Part shown: positions 11,379 to 22,577 of the stretch, piece after piece
Numbering within the stretch: position 1 is the first letter of the stretch
Layout: every line of letters begins with the position of its first letter
Translations under genes and position numbers: made by a program
Assembly (NCBI GenBank): GCA_030144725.1
Contig: JASKMD010000029.1
Coordinates: 4,579,559 to 4,643,558, forward strand
Source of the DNA: Haematococcus lacustris
Lineage: Eukaryota; Chlorophyta; Chlorophyceae; Chlamydomonadales; Haematococcaceae
DNA: 64,000 bases
Reading direction: 5' to 3'
Notes under the pieces: generated by a model
The model's database searches: none
Seen by the model: the letters and a program-made list of their open reading frames with translations, nothing else
What the model was told of the DNA's origin: nothing

Positions 11379-12247
11379 TACAGTACTGTAAGTGGTCTCT
11401 CGAGGTACCTCGAGGTACCTCGAGGTACTGTAGATGTCTACAGTACTGTAGATGTCTACAGTACTGTAGATGTCTACAGTACTGTAGATGTCTACAGTAC
11501 TGTAGGTACCTACAGTACTGTAAATGGTCTCTCGAGGTACCTCGAGGTACCTCGAGGTACTGTAGATGTCTACAGTACTGTAGATGTCTACAGTACTGTA
11601 GGTACCTACAGTACTGTAAATGGTCTCCCGAGGTACCTCGAGGTACCTCGAGGTACTGTAGATGTCTACAGTACTGTAGATGTCTACAGTACTGTAGATG
11701 TCTACAGTACTGTAGATGTCTACAGTACTGTAGATGTCTACAGTACTGTAGGTACCTACAGTACTGTAAATGATCTCTCGAGGTACCTCGAGGTACCTCG
11801 AGGTACTGTAGATGTCTACAGTACTGTAGATGTCTACAGTACTGTAGATGTCTACAGTACTGTAGATGTCTACAGTACTGTAGATGTCTACAGTACTGTA
11901 GATGTCTACAGTACTGTAGATGTCTACAGTACTGTAGGTACCTACAGTACTGTAATGGTCTCCCGAGGTACCTCGAGGTACCTCGAGGTACTGTAGATGT
12001 CTACAGTACTGTAGGTGTCTACAGTACTGTAGATGTCTACAGTACTTTAGATGTCTACAGTACTGTAGATGTCTACAGTACTGTAGGTACCTACAGTACT
12101 GTAAATGGTCTCCCGAGGTACCTCGAGATACCTCGAGGTACTGTAGATGTCTACAGTACTGTAGATGTCTACAGTACTGTAGATGTCTACAGTACTGTAA
12201 GTGGTCTCTCGAGGTACCCCGACAGTACTGTAGACACCTACAGTACT
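11379..12247. repeat. CTACAGTACTGTAG palindrome array (right array of G)
   Basis: Runs of TGTAGATGTCTACAGTAC (18-bp unit) grouped into higher-order blocks that begin with CTCGAGGTACCTCGAGGTAC and end with GGTACCTACAGTACTGTAA. Every unit is itself palindromic. The block length varies by whole 18-bp units. Confidence 0.95.
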
Positions 12248-12386
12248 GTAGCATGGCCGTATCTCACCAACCGCGCAAAATCACGAATTTTAGTTTCAAC
12301 CCCCAATCTTACAATGCCTTCATTTGACTATGTACCAAGTCCGAGGCTCTGAATCTCAAAAATGCTGTTACTAATTTGCCTGAGTG

Positions 12387-12990
12387 TGAGCAACCCGTAG
12401 CGGCGCACGTGTGGGGACCCATGGCCAAGCTGCGCAGCACGCTGCCTGCCGGCTTGCCACGGCCTGGGCTGAGCCTCTAGAAAGAGCCCTACCCGCAGAG
12501 CCTCCCTTCCCTCCGAGCTGGAACCGGTAGTGGGACACTCATAGAACTTAATCCTTGCATTTGTCCCTGCACTTTGCCGACCTTGCCCGATCAGGCTGAA
12601 ATTTTAATAGATGGTAGTTTGAAAAAAACAAAACATATTTTGCAAGGAAAATATTTTGAAAAAAGCTGCTTCGCTGTGACCCGCAACCTATCCCTGCACT
12701 CATCCTTGAAGACATGTTTTATTACTTGTGAACTACCATCTATTAAAAGGATTAAGTTCTATGAGTGGAATGCCATACCGGCGCCGGCTTGGCCCCCCTC
12801 TGGCTGGCTGGGTAGCTGGCTGCGTGTTGCCTCGCCTCGACCTACACTTAGCCACCCGCTGCCGCTCCTCCCGCCTAGCCCTCCTGTCATCCGGGGAGGA
12901 GCGCGGAGGTGCCCTCGCGGCGGTGTCAAGCCAGCGGGGAGGCTGACTACCCTGCAGCTCACCGGACCCAGCCCGCACTGTGCCGAGCCG
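12387..12990 (-). mobile_element. Second LINE unit fragment, between G and H
   Basis: 12389-12535 and 12768-12990 match 118-264 and 263-485 of the first unit, apart from the MITE at 12536. It is the continuation of 6324-6439 across element G. The rest of this unit should lie to the right of element H, outside the window. Confidence 0.9.
12536..12767. mobile_element. CACTC foldback MITE, 232 bp
   Basis: The left end CACTCATAGAACTTAATCC and the right end are inverted repeats. The 2-bp flanks are GA/GA, and the paralogous empty site GTGGGAATGCC is at 259-269. The interior carries long inverted arms with the ATAGATGGTAGTTTG segment shared by the MITEs at 14124, 30889 and 37905. Confidence 0.9.
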
Positions 12991-13479
12991 CACACAGGCA
13001 AATTAGCGCGAATATTCGTCATCCTAGGGGGGTAGTTTTTGATGCGGTTCGCCTCGGATTGTCCTTTCGACTCCAACGCCACTTGGCGCTTGTTGAAATT
13101 CTGAGTATGTGAGCAGTTGGAGTGGAGGTACCTACAGTACTGTAGAGGTCTACAGTACTGAAGGGGTCTACAGTACTGTAGAGGTCTACAGTACTGTAGG
13201 CAATTCTTAAGCTTTTTTTAGAGGTCATATATTTAAATCGTTCCTTTGCTTTTCATGGTGACTCTGCTTGTTTAGGCGACTAGTACAAGCACATGGGATT
13301 CGGCGGCTGACAGTTGTGGTCATGAGACGAGGTCGTGAGATGTTGAATGAACCATGTCGTGTGCTGGCGCGCAAAGTAATAGACGAAGGAGCTTGTAAGG
13401 GCCATTAATTCTTACACCATGCTTGACAGACATTGCAAGGTCATTCAACATGTTTGTGACTCATGCATGTCCCTGTTGC

Positions 13480-14995
13480 CTACTTGTCCATGGATTTGTT
13501 GCTGAATGGAACAAAGTACATGTCCCCCCCACCCTCCTTGTGCGGGAAGAAGGGCACCAGCAGGTGTGTGAGCTTAGCCCCATCTACCGCAAACCAGTCG
13601 TGAGGGCCAGCTGCTGAGTAAAGAGTGGCTGGGTGCCGGCCAACAAGTGAGCGCTGCTGGCGCACCGGTGTGGGAAGGGGAGCCTGGTAAAGCTGCCTCT
13701 GGCTTGGCTTGCGCCCTGAACGCCTGACCTGTGTTGGGGCCTCGTCCCCCTGGCTGTCTGACCCATGGCCATCACCTTGTGTGCCTGGGGGTGCAGCTGA
13801 AGGGACTGTAGCCGGCTGCTGATCTGCTTTCTGCTTCTTGCTGCGCTGTGTAGGTCGTGAAGGCTGCTTCCTTTTTGCAGGCACCCGCTTCTCTGCTGTT
13901 GCTGAGTCGTCCTCAGCAAGGGGTGTGCCTCGTGCTACCGCTAACGTGTCTAGCTGTGGAACAGGGGTGGTGCGGTATAGGCGTGCAATGGCAAGGCGCA
14001 GGAAAACACCCTGCTTGTGTGGGTGCTCCACCCGCACCCAGAACTAGATATGTGATGCATATGGTACCACCCCCCACACCGCAACCAACTCATGCTCCCC
14101 TGTGTATTGCCCGGGTATGATCTCACTCCTACAAATTAATCCCTGCGTCCGTCCCTGCGTGTTTCCAACCTTGTCCGATCGGGCTAAAATTTTAATAGAT
14201 GGTAGTTTGCACAAAATAAAACATATTTTGCAAGAAGAATAATTTGAAAAAATCAACAGCTGTTGCGCTGTGGCCCGCAACCTATCCCTGCACTCATCCC
14301 TGCACTCTAGCCACAGGGCCACAGCGCAGCCGCCTTTGATTTTTTTTAAAAATTTAATCTGGGAAAATATGTTTTATTGTCTGCAAACTACCATCTATCA
14401 AAATTTCAGCCCGATCGGACAAGGTCGGTCAACACGCAGAGACGGACGTAGGGATTAATTTGTAGGAGTGCTGTTGGTACTGGTTCATTACCCAGTTGCT
14501 GTTACGCACATGGACCTTGGTGTAGTCCACACTGTGCATGACCTGCCCGTTGCACTCTGCACGCTTAAAGTACTTGACACGCTGGGGCACTGCTGGGCTG
14601 GCACCACTAACAGGATCTGCAAACACTGCATTGAAGTCTGCATAGCTCCACTCTATGCTCTCAGCCAAGAACTCCTCCCTGAACTTGATGCATGCCTGGC
14701 GCACCCACTCCTCGCCTTCCCCACCATTCGGGCACTCACTGTAACCACACCCCAAGAGCTGGCACATCTCCTCCGCAGGCACAGGCTTAGCATCCCTGAC
14801 ACCCTTGCTCTTCTTTCGCCCCTGCTGGCTAGCTGCCTTGCTGCCCTCCTCATCCTTCTCACCCTCCTCATCCATTCCCTCACCCTCCTGGTCTTCAGCC
14901 CATGCATCCCTCCCATGCTTATGCCTGTGTGTGTTGAACCACTGCTGCATCTGTCGGCTCAAGCGCTCCCGCAAACACATGGCCAAGGTCACCTA
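13480..14995 (-). CDS. H transposase, C-terminal exon (broken by MITE and two TAG codons)
   Basis: The last exon of the tnp2-like gene. It continues in frame from the previous exon through a TAG (GL*VTLAMCLRERL) and then has an acidic linker and a basic Lys/Arg patch. After removal of the MITE at 14124-14470 with one CT duplication it reads MNQYQQIIPGQYTGEHEL without a frame change. A second in-frame TAG follows at about 14044 (ASHI*FWVRVEHPH). The C-terminus has KRKQPSRPTQRSKKQK (a likely nuclear localisation signal) and DWFAVDGAKLTHLL, ending NKSMDK. Both TAGs stand where CAG (Gln) would fit. The C-terminal domain itself is not recognised. As it stands the exon cannot give full-length protein. 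Confidence 0.65.
14124..14470. mobile_element. CACTC foldback MITE, 347 bp
   Basis: Ends CACTCCTACAAATTAATCC with a perfect inverted right end; flanks CT/CT (14122-14123, 14471-14472). It inserted into the last transposase exon. Compared with the 239-bp copy at 30889 it carries an extra central ~100 bp (GCTGTGGCCCGCAACC region) also found in the 37905 copy. Confidence 0.95.
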
Positions 14996-15618
14996 CAGCC
15001 CAGCAGCATGGGAGCCACTGAAGTGCTTGGCACGCTGCATGGCGCGCTCCACAAAGAACTCCGTCACCCAGCAAGCACGACCGCGCTCACGCTCTTGATC
15101 AGGCAACCTGCATGCATAGCACACGCACACCATTTCAAATGTATCAGCGTATTTATGACCTGTTGTATGAGATGGCCAATTGTAGGTGGAGCATGGTGAC
15201 ACCCACCGGCAGCACAACATATGGAGGTTGCTGGAGAACAAGGAGATTGGCACGTCCCCTCCCAGCCAGTCCTTCTCAGCCAGCAGATAGGCATAGGTGT
15301 GAATGGCGTCAGCGCCCTCGTCCATACCCGCTTTCAGCCGGGCCTCATACAGTGCCTCAGCCTCCGGTGTCTTGTCTGAGCTCCGCTGCGGATCTCCCTC
15401 TGAAGGGCATGATGACAGGGCCATGCAGTACTTCAAGGTGTACTCTCCTGGTGCAGCTGGTGTGGCTATCTTGGTTACCTGATGTCAGGTAGTGCAGCAC
15501 AGCCTTCACCAACGCCTTCCAAATGGGCAGGTGCCCGTTCTCCACTGTCACGATGTCTCGAAACACGTACTGCCAGCCATACCGGACGAAATGCATGGAG
15601 TCATCCATGATCCACCCC
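14996..15618 (-). CDS. H transposase, catalytic C-half exons
   Basis: Three exons with consistent phases: 15618-15479, 15447-15207 and 15107-14996. Joined, they read through LTSGEYTLKYCMALSS and NLHMLCCRLPDQER. The segment from LHMLCCRLPDQERERG to FFVERAMQRAKHFSG corresponds in position to the tnp2 C-terminal part, where a His/Leu-rich helix is followed by an ER-x-x-x-x-K motif. Donors are GTAACC, GTGGGT and the acceptors CAG. The call rests on motif order, not on an alignment search. Confidence 0.65.
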
Positions 15619-15683
15619 CTGCAGCATGATGGCTCACATCAGTGTTGTGAAGGGGAAGCTGTTTAATTGTGTCATTTGACCCC

Positions 15684-16390
15684 TACGGAACTGTAGACCC
15701 CTACAGCACTGTAGACACCTACAGTGTTGTAGACCTCTACAGTACTGTAGACCTCTACAACACTGTAGACCTCTACAGTACTGTAGACCCAAAGAGTACT
15801 GTAGACCTCTACAGTACTGTAGACCTCTACAGTACTGTAGACTTACAGAGTACTGTAGACCTCTACAGTACAGTAGACCTCTACAGTACTGTAGACCTCT
15901 ACAGTACTGTAGACCCACATAGTACTGTAGACCTCTACAGTACTGTAGACCTCTACAGTACTGTAGACCCACAGAGTACTGTAGACCTCTACAGTACTGT
16001 AGACCTCTACAGTACTGTAGACTTACAGAGTACTGTAGACACCTACAGTACTGTAGACCCACAGAGTACTGTAGACCTCTACAGTACTGTAGACCCACAG
16101 AGTACTGTAGACCTCTACAGTACTGTAGACCTGTAGAGTACTGTAGACCTCTACAGTACTTTAGACCTTTACAGTACTGTAGACCTCTACAGTACTGTAG
16201 ACACCTACAGTACTGTAGAGGTCTACAGTACTGTAGACCTCTACAGTACTGTAGACTTACAGAGTATTGTAGACCTCTACAGTACTGTAGACCTCTCCAG
16301 TACTGTAGACCTCTACAGTACTGTAGACACCTACAGATATAGACTTACAGAGTACTAATAGACCTCTACAGTACTGTAGACACCTCTCAG
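15684..16390. repeat. CTACAGTACTGTAG array inside a transposase intron
   Basis: About 700 bp of TAGACCTCTACAGTACTG units with CACAGAG and TTACAGAG spacers, between the exon ending at 16421 and the exon starting at 15618 (minus-strand sense). The same palindrome forms the subterminal arrays of G and H. Divergence between units is higher than in the G array. Confidence 0.9.
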
Positions 16391-16420
16391 ACCATGCCCT
16401 ACTCAGATCAGCACACTCAC

Positions 16421-17162
16421 GTGAAATCCTCTGTGTGCTTCAGTCGTCGTCCAAACGTCACAGGGAAGTGCATGTCCTTGAAGCGCTTGATCATCGTCTC
16501 ACGTGGACTCTCCTTGTCGTTGCCTTGGCGCTTGCTGAAAGGCCCGCTCTTGGAAAACAGCCACTGCATATGGTGCTTCAAAACACCAAACAGGAAGGCG
16601 TGCGCGATGGGTACCACATGCAGCCACTTGGCCTGCACGTACTTGAGGTACTTGGTCACTATAGGCCGGCCCCAACACCTGATGTCTGGGCCCTTCACCC
16701 AGCCACCTTCAACGGCTGCGCCTCGAGTCTGCATGTCCTCCTCTGACAAACGATTCCGACGTTCCCACATCCAAGCCTCAAACCACTCGCCCACCACACC
16801 CCTGCCCACCACGGGTTCGCCATCATGCCCCTGGCCACCACCAGCTCCTCCACCAATCTCACCACCACCACCCTCTGCCTCCTCATCTCGCCCTTCAAAC
16901 CGATCAGCATGCCCACCCTGATCGCCTTGTGGTGCAACGAAGCCCGCACCCTGGCTTGCACCCTGGCCAGCGCCCTGACCTCCACCCTGGCCTGCACCCT
17001 GGCTTCTCAATCCTTCACGCCCAGAGCCACCAACCACACTAGCCGCCCTGCCCGTATGGCGACCACCTCTCCCCTCCCCAGCACCCACACTAGCATCTTC
17101 TTCCAGGGGGGGAGGAGGATAGCGGCTCAGGTCTGGCACCAACACCTCCACCGGCAGCCAGT
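16421..17162 (-). CDS. H transposase, central exon (3' part, cut by element C)
   Basis: The minus strand reads WLPVEVLVPDLSRYPPPP, then about 100 residues of low-complexity Gly/Gln-rich insert, then GEWFEAWMWERRNRL, VKGPDIRCWGRPIVTKYLKYV, WLHVVPIAHAFLFGVLKHH and KRFKDMHFPVTFGRRLKHTEDF, ending at a GTGAGT donor. Excising element C with one GT duplication joins it to 26379-26478, giving VHPKGYWLPVEVLVPDL in one frame. It belongs to the tnp2-like transposase; the low-complexity insert varies in such genes. Confidence 0.7.
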
Positions 17163-17340
17163 CACTCACGATAAATAAGGCCGACGCGAGGGTCTTTTTT
17201 GCATCGGATGGACATTCCGCTCCGATAGGACGATGGCACGTTGAGTTTAAGGGGGACCTCGCCCTTGAATGAAGTCCTAACTCGCAGGGGTTGTGAAGAT
17301 ACATCGATCCGCGCGCGAGGTACCCCCCCCTTTTTGGGAA

Positions 17341-17697
17341 TCTGTGCAGATGTCGGTTAAATGAGCCCGAGATCTGTACAGATGCATGTCGATGCCTTTA
17401 GGACAAGCGACATCTGTGCAGATGCCGGTTATTTAATCTGTGCAGATGCATTAAAGGGCGACATCTGTGCAGATGCCGGTTATTAAATCTGTGCAGATGC
17501 ATTAAAGGGCGACATCTGTGCAGATGTCGGTTATTAAATCTGTGCAGATGCATTAAAAGGCGACATCTGTGCAGATGCCGGTAATAATTTAAGGGCGACA
17601 TCTGTGCAGATGCTTACAAGGGCGACATCTGTGCAGATGCCGGTTATACTTGAAGGGCACAGATGCATACCTCGACATCTGCACAGATGCCAAGTAG
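17341..17697. repeat. ATCTGTGCAGAT palindrome array (left array of C)
   Basis: Near-palindromic 12-mers ATCTGTGCAGAT/ATCTGCACAGAT spaced about 10-20 bp apart by degenerate GCCGGTTATTAA or GCATTAAAGGGCG spacers. Confidence 0.9.
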
Positions 17698-17823
17698 TGC
17701 AGCTGAGCACATGAAGAAAAGGCTTGCATTAAGGTTCCGCAAAGGCACCGCGAAGGAATTAAGACTCTTCCACTATTCAACAATCTGTGTGATATCTGCA
17801 TGAAGTTTTCGCAAAGGTGGCGC

Positions 17824-20800
17824 CAGTGTTACCAAAAACGGTCCAAGACGGTCCGTTTTCGCCGTATAATCGTTTTTTCGAAAATGGCATTGTATTTTTC
17901 CGTTTATACAGACCGTCTATACGGTGGTCCGCGGCCTTTGGCGGCACAAAGCGATGCCTCTACCCAAGGAGCTAAATAACGCTGTACATGATTCTTATCA
18001 CCGAGTTCAGCGAGATAGCGGGTCCCCGAGGTTCCAGTGCCGAAACTGCAACTTGGAGTTCGCCGCATCTAGCGTCACTCGCCTATGCCAACACATCACG
18101 GGCAGCGGAAGAGATGTCGCGACATGCCTGATGCCCGACAACGAACTGAAGTCTCAGCTTCTATCAAAGGAGGCAGAACGCAAGCGAACAGCAAGCCCAG
18201 AAGACAGCCCTCGGCAAAAGCAACGCGGGGAAGTGCATGCTGAAGAGCTGGACGACTTGGTACGTTACCACATCTGTCGTTGTAGACCAGTTGCAGCTAC
18301 GATATGCTAGTAAGTAGGAAGCATGCTGCAAGTTGCAAGTTGCAAGACTACCACATCCTGAGTTATTCTATCTTGATTGTACGCGCAGTGCATGGACCTC
18401 ATTGCTGAGCGAGGGTTGTCCATTAATCTCATGAGGAGTTCCACCTTTGCACGTCTACTAGAGAGGGCGTCACTATATGAAGGTCCGAACGCTTGCGGAC
18501 TGTGCTCTTGCAACGGGTGAGTGCTAAGTTGGTGGACATGGCAGCCCATTCTTAAGCCTCAACATTATCACTAGACAAGGCGCTTCTACCCCCACCTCCA
18601 TGCTAAGACCCACACCCCCATGATAAGACCACCCCCACTCCCCCCACCATGCTACCCCCACCATGCTACCCTCACCACAATGCACTTGGGTGCCTGGCTA
18701 TTGCGTTTAAGAAAGCAGCCTAGCGTTGCATGCGCAGGCTGTCCAACGCATGGACGACAAACTGGAGCCCATGCGTCTTGAGCGCCAGCGCTTTGGCTGT
18801 GGCGTTGCATGCGATGGCTTCACAAGCACATCCATTCGGCCTTTGCTGTGCTTCACAATCTGCAGCCCTTCTGGAGCTGAGCTGGAATCAGTCATCGACA
18901 CCAGCGGCCATGCTAAGACAGCTCAGTTCTACTATGAGCAGCTGAAGGCAGCCATTCAGCGTGTGGGGGTTGACGATGTGGTAGCCGTCTTCTCCGACAA
19001 TGCTCGTGCCTGTGTGAAGGCTGGCCAAAAGCTGGAGGAGGATGATGAGCTACGTGTGTTCTTCATGCCATGTGGCTCCCACAGCCTAGACCTCGCGCTT
19101 GAGGACATCGGCAAGTTGCCATGGGCTGCAGAGACCATCCTCCTTGCCAAGAGTCTCATCCACTTCATTCGTGCCCGCCATTTCCCATTGGACCTCTTCC
19201 GTACCGTTTCCCAAGAGCTAGCTGCAAAGGAGGCGGGTGCTAGAGGGGGTGGGGGTGGAGGGGGGGGCCTGGCTGCGGATGGCACAGCCCGCATGGGTGG
19301 GGGTGGGGTGGCCCGCATGGGTGGGGGTGGGGTGATGGGAGTGCGCACAGTTGGTGCAGCCCGCATGGGTGGGGGTGGGGTGGGGGGCGTGGGCGGGGCT
19401 GGCACAAGCCGCATGGGTGGAGGTGGGGTGATGGGACTGAATGCAGTCGGTGCAGGCCGCACGGGTCGGGGTGGGGTTGGAGGGTTGCGACAGGCACATG
19501 GGCCATTGCAAGCAGGTGCTTATGCTGGTGGTAGGGGCGTTGGAGGAGGGCCTGCGGCCGGACAGCCAGCTCCTCAGCATGCCCGGCCGCCATTCAAGGT
19601 GTTGGAGTTGCTGAGGGTGGGAGACACCCGCTTCGCCTCCGTGCTCATTATGCTGGAGCGCCTTGTGCGTGTGTTCCCCGTGCTGGACGCAATGGTGGTG
19701 GACAACAGGTACACCACTTGGGTCACTGCTCAAGATGCTGGCACTCGAAGCGGAGCAGCCAAGATCCGCAGCCTTGTCCAACAACAAGCTGGCATGCATT
19801 CATCTTCATGGCGGCAGCGTGTGCACCAGCTGGTGGGCATCATGACTCCCATCCGTGTGCTACTACGCAGAATGGACAGCAGTCAGCCCGTCGCCAGCAA
19901 GGTGTACTTCGGTGTCCAGCGGATGGTGCAAGAGGTGGAGGCAGCCATTGAGCAGTTGGGTGTGCCTGATGGTGACATCATCATGGCGGCGCTCCAGCGG
20001 CGCACCGCCATGTTCCTGAGACCCTTGCACGGTGCTACCGCTCTGTTGGACCAGGAGTACCGCGCCCACCTGGGTCGAGACCACACTTTGTGCCAAACCT
20101 TAAAAGAGGACTTCTTCAAGGTTGTGGACAAGCTCACCCCTGCCACCGCCGACGAGTGCAAGGTACAGCTGGTGGACTACTTGCGTGATCCCAAGTACAA
20201 CTGTTTCATGGCAATGGCCGTGCGCACACCACCTCACAAGTGGTGGGACGTGGTCAGCACCCGTGACAACGCAGCCCTCAGCAGCTTTGCACAGAGGATC
20301 ACCTCCCAGTCTGCCTCAGCCACATCATGCGAGCGGGCGTGGAGCTCCACAGACTTCATTCAGAACAAGCGCCGCAACCGGCTGAAGTCAGACACCGCTG
20401 ACAAGCTGATCCGCCTGTACTTCAACTCAAGGCTGTTGGAACGTGCAGCCAAGGGTGCAGCATCGAAAGCATGGGAGTGGGAAGGGGAGGAAGGGGAGGA
20501 AGGGGAGGGGGAGGTGGAGGGGGAGGAGGAGGAGCCAGGAATGTTTGCAAGGCTGTTGGCTGTGAATGAGCCAACTCTCAATGAGATGATGGCTCGCGAT
20601 GCTATGCGATTGCAAGTGGAGCAAGCGGCTCAGGATGCAGAGGAGGCAATCTTGGCTGGGTTGTAGTTATAAGCGAGCAAGCCCTTGGGTGCATGGTCAC
20701 CATCTCATGCGTACATCGTGAGACTTCATATTTGCCATTGGTCATGCTATAATGATCCGATCGTGCCACCGCCGTCATGTTGTGATCGTACTGTTGGTAT

Positions 20801-20933
20801 GGAAAAAGTTCATGAGTCACTAGGGTTTGAACATGCGACCTCTCGGCCATACGGTCAAGACGATTGTACAGTACAGTATATACGAAAAAACGGTGTACGA
20901 TAAAAGACGGCCCAACCGTATTTGGTAACACTG
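17824..20933 (+). mobile_element. Complete hAT transposon, 3.1 kb
   Basis: Perfect 8-bp target duplication GGTGGCGC (17816-17823, 20934-20941). The terminal inverted repeats begin CAGTGTTACCAAAAACGG on the left and CAGTGTTACCAAATACGG on the right (one mismatch). It contains a three-exon transposase gene. Terminal CAGTG ends and an 8-bp duplication are diagnostic of the hAT superfamily. It interrupts the conserved block of element C, whose equivalent in element A is continuous. Confidence 0.97.
17954..20666 (+). CDS. hAT transposase (BED-type finger, RNase H-like core, dimerisation domain)
   Basis: Three exons: 17954-18259, 18389-18516 and 18719-20666, phases consistent, about 793 residues. 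Exon 1 holds a BED-like zinc finger (FQCRNCNLEF, then TRLCQHI and ATC). Exon 2 reads MDLIAERGLSINLM. Exon 3 has VACDGFTSTSIRPLL (first catalytic Asp region), VVAVFSDNARAC (second Asp region) and FMPCGSHSLDLALEDIG. A Gly/Met-rich low-complexity insert of about 110 residues follows, then the C-terminal hAT dimerisation motif ATSCERAWSSTDFIQNKRR. The start at 17954 is the first ATG; a GTG at 17924 is in frame upstream. No internal stop or frameshift, so it may be functional. It would excise and reinsert hAT ends such as those at 17824 and 20933. Confidence 0.93.
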
Positions 20934-20941
20934 GGTGGCGC

Positions 20942-21429
20942 GAGGGAAGCCAAGGAACCGCGAAGGAGCTTAGATTGCCCCATATAGCAGCAATGAGCAG
21001 CCAGGAGCTGCCAACAAAAGTCGCCAAAAGGCTAGCTACGAGCCAGCCAGCCGCTTAGGCGACCAGATGCCATCAGGTTAAGCGATAGGATCAAGATATA
21101 GCGACAGAAAACGGAAGGAGGTGCAGCGATGCAGCGACACAGCGATGCAAAGATGCGGCATAAGAAATGCATGAGGTGCAACTAGGACACATAGCCCGAA
21201 GCCTGTGAGACGGAGCGGAAGAGGAGTGGAGGAGCCCGGAGGCGGTCAGGAGCCATGCATGAGACGAAGCTGGGTGCACTTGAGGCAAAGTTGGGTGCAC
21301 CCACACAAACCCCACCCTAGCGAATGGTGAGTAGTTTATCTTGCAGTCATGTGGCTCCAAATACCTTGCCCGACTATTTGCCAACCACTGAATTGTTGCA
21401 GGTTCAATGGTCCCAATGGCTTCCCTACA
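20942..21429. other. Conserved internal block of element C
   Basis: No gene. This sequence, together with 17698-17823, matches element A at 27600-28272 (GCCAAAAGGCTAGCTA and GATGCCATCAGGTT segments), and a diverged inverted copy occurs in B at 56090-56330. Confidence 0.75.
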
Positions 21430-22577
21430 CCCAGCCCAGCCCAGCCCAGCCCAGCCCAGCCCAGCCCAGCCCAGCCCAGCCCAGCCCAGCCCAGCCCAGC
21501 CCAGCCCAGCCCAGCCCAGCCCAGCCCAGCCCAGCCCAGCCCAGCCCAGCCCAGCCCAGCCCAGCCCAGCCCAGCCCAGCCCAGCCCAGCCCAGCCCAGC
21601 CCAGCCCAGCCCAGCCCAGCCCAGCCCAGCCCAGCCCAGCCCAGCCCAGCCCAGCCCAGCCCAGCCCAGCCCAGCCCAGCCCAGCCCAGCCCAGCCCAGC
21701 CCAGCCCAGCCCAGCCCAGCCCAGCCCAGCCCAGCCCAGCCCAGCCCAGCCCAGCCCAGCCCAGCCCAGCCCAGCCCAGCCCAGCCCAGCCCAGCCCAGC
21801 CCAGCCCAGCCCAGCCCAGCCCAGCCCAGCCCAGCCCAGCCCAGCCCAGCCCAGCCCAGCCCAGCCCAGCCCAGCCCAGCCCAGCCCAGCCCAGCCCAGC
21901 CCAGCCCAGCCCAGCCCAGCCCAGCCCAGCCCAGCCCAGCCCAGCCCAGCCCAGCCCAGCCCAGCCCAGCCCAGCCCAGCCCAGCCCAGCCCAGCCCAGC
22001 CCAGCCCAGCCCAGCCCAGCCCAGCCCAGCCCAGCCCAGCCCAGCCCAGCCCAGCCCAGCCCAGCCCAGCCCAGCCCAGCCCAGCCCAGCCCAGCCCAGC
22101 CCAGCCCAGCCCAGCCCAGCCCAGCCCAGCCCAGCCCAGCCCAGCCCAGCCCAGCCCAGCCCAGCCCAGCCCAGCCCAGCCCAGCCCAGCCCAGCCCAGC
22201 CCAGCCCAGCCCAGCCCAGCCCAGCCCAGCCCAGCCCAGCCCAGCCCAGCCCAGCCCAGCCCAGCCCAGCCCAGCCCAGCCCAGCCCAGCCCAGCCCAGC
22301 CCAGCCCAGCCCAGCCCAGCCCAGCCCAGCCCAGCCCAGCCCAGCCCAGCCCAGCCCAGCCCAGCCCAGCCCAGCCCAGCCCAGCCCAGCCCAGCCCAGC
22401 CCAGCCCAGCCCAGCCCAGCCCAGCCCAGCCCAGCCCAGCCCAGCCCAGCCCAGCCCAGCCCAGCCCAGCCCAGCCCAGCCCAGCCCAGCCCAGCCCAGC
22501 CCAGCCCAGCCCAGCCCAGCCCAGCCCAGCCCAGCCCAGCCCAGCCCAGCCCAGCCCAGCCCAGCCCAGCCCAGCCC
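21430..22577. repeat. (CCCAG)n pentanucleotide array, about 229 units, in C
   Basis: Almost perfectly pure over ~1.15 kb. The orthologous array in A has only about 58 units. Confidence 0.97.

Larger units (their letters stand above)
6440..12386. mobile_element. Element G: non-autonomous CACTC-type transposon, 5.9 kb
   Basis: The left end CACACAGGCAAATTAG and the right end are inverted copies (the right end reads CACTCAGGCAAATTAGT on the minus strand). The flanking 2 bp are TG (6438-6439 and 12387-12388), and the paralogous empty site reads GGGGCTGAGC at 111-120. Its first ~200 bp match the left end of element H (12991-13200). Palindrome arrays of CTACAGTACTGTAG lie near both ends. Inside are a CAG-rich run, G-rich spliceable units and a (GGGCT)n array, but no transposase. 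Inferred to be mobilised by the H transposase. Confidence 0.85.

Noticed and set aside
12370..13000. A small element bounded by the inverted ACTAATTTGCCTG sequences at 12370 and 12991
   Set aside because: These are the right end of G and the left end of H facing each other; the empty-site comparison shows that the DNA between is LINE.
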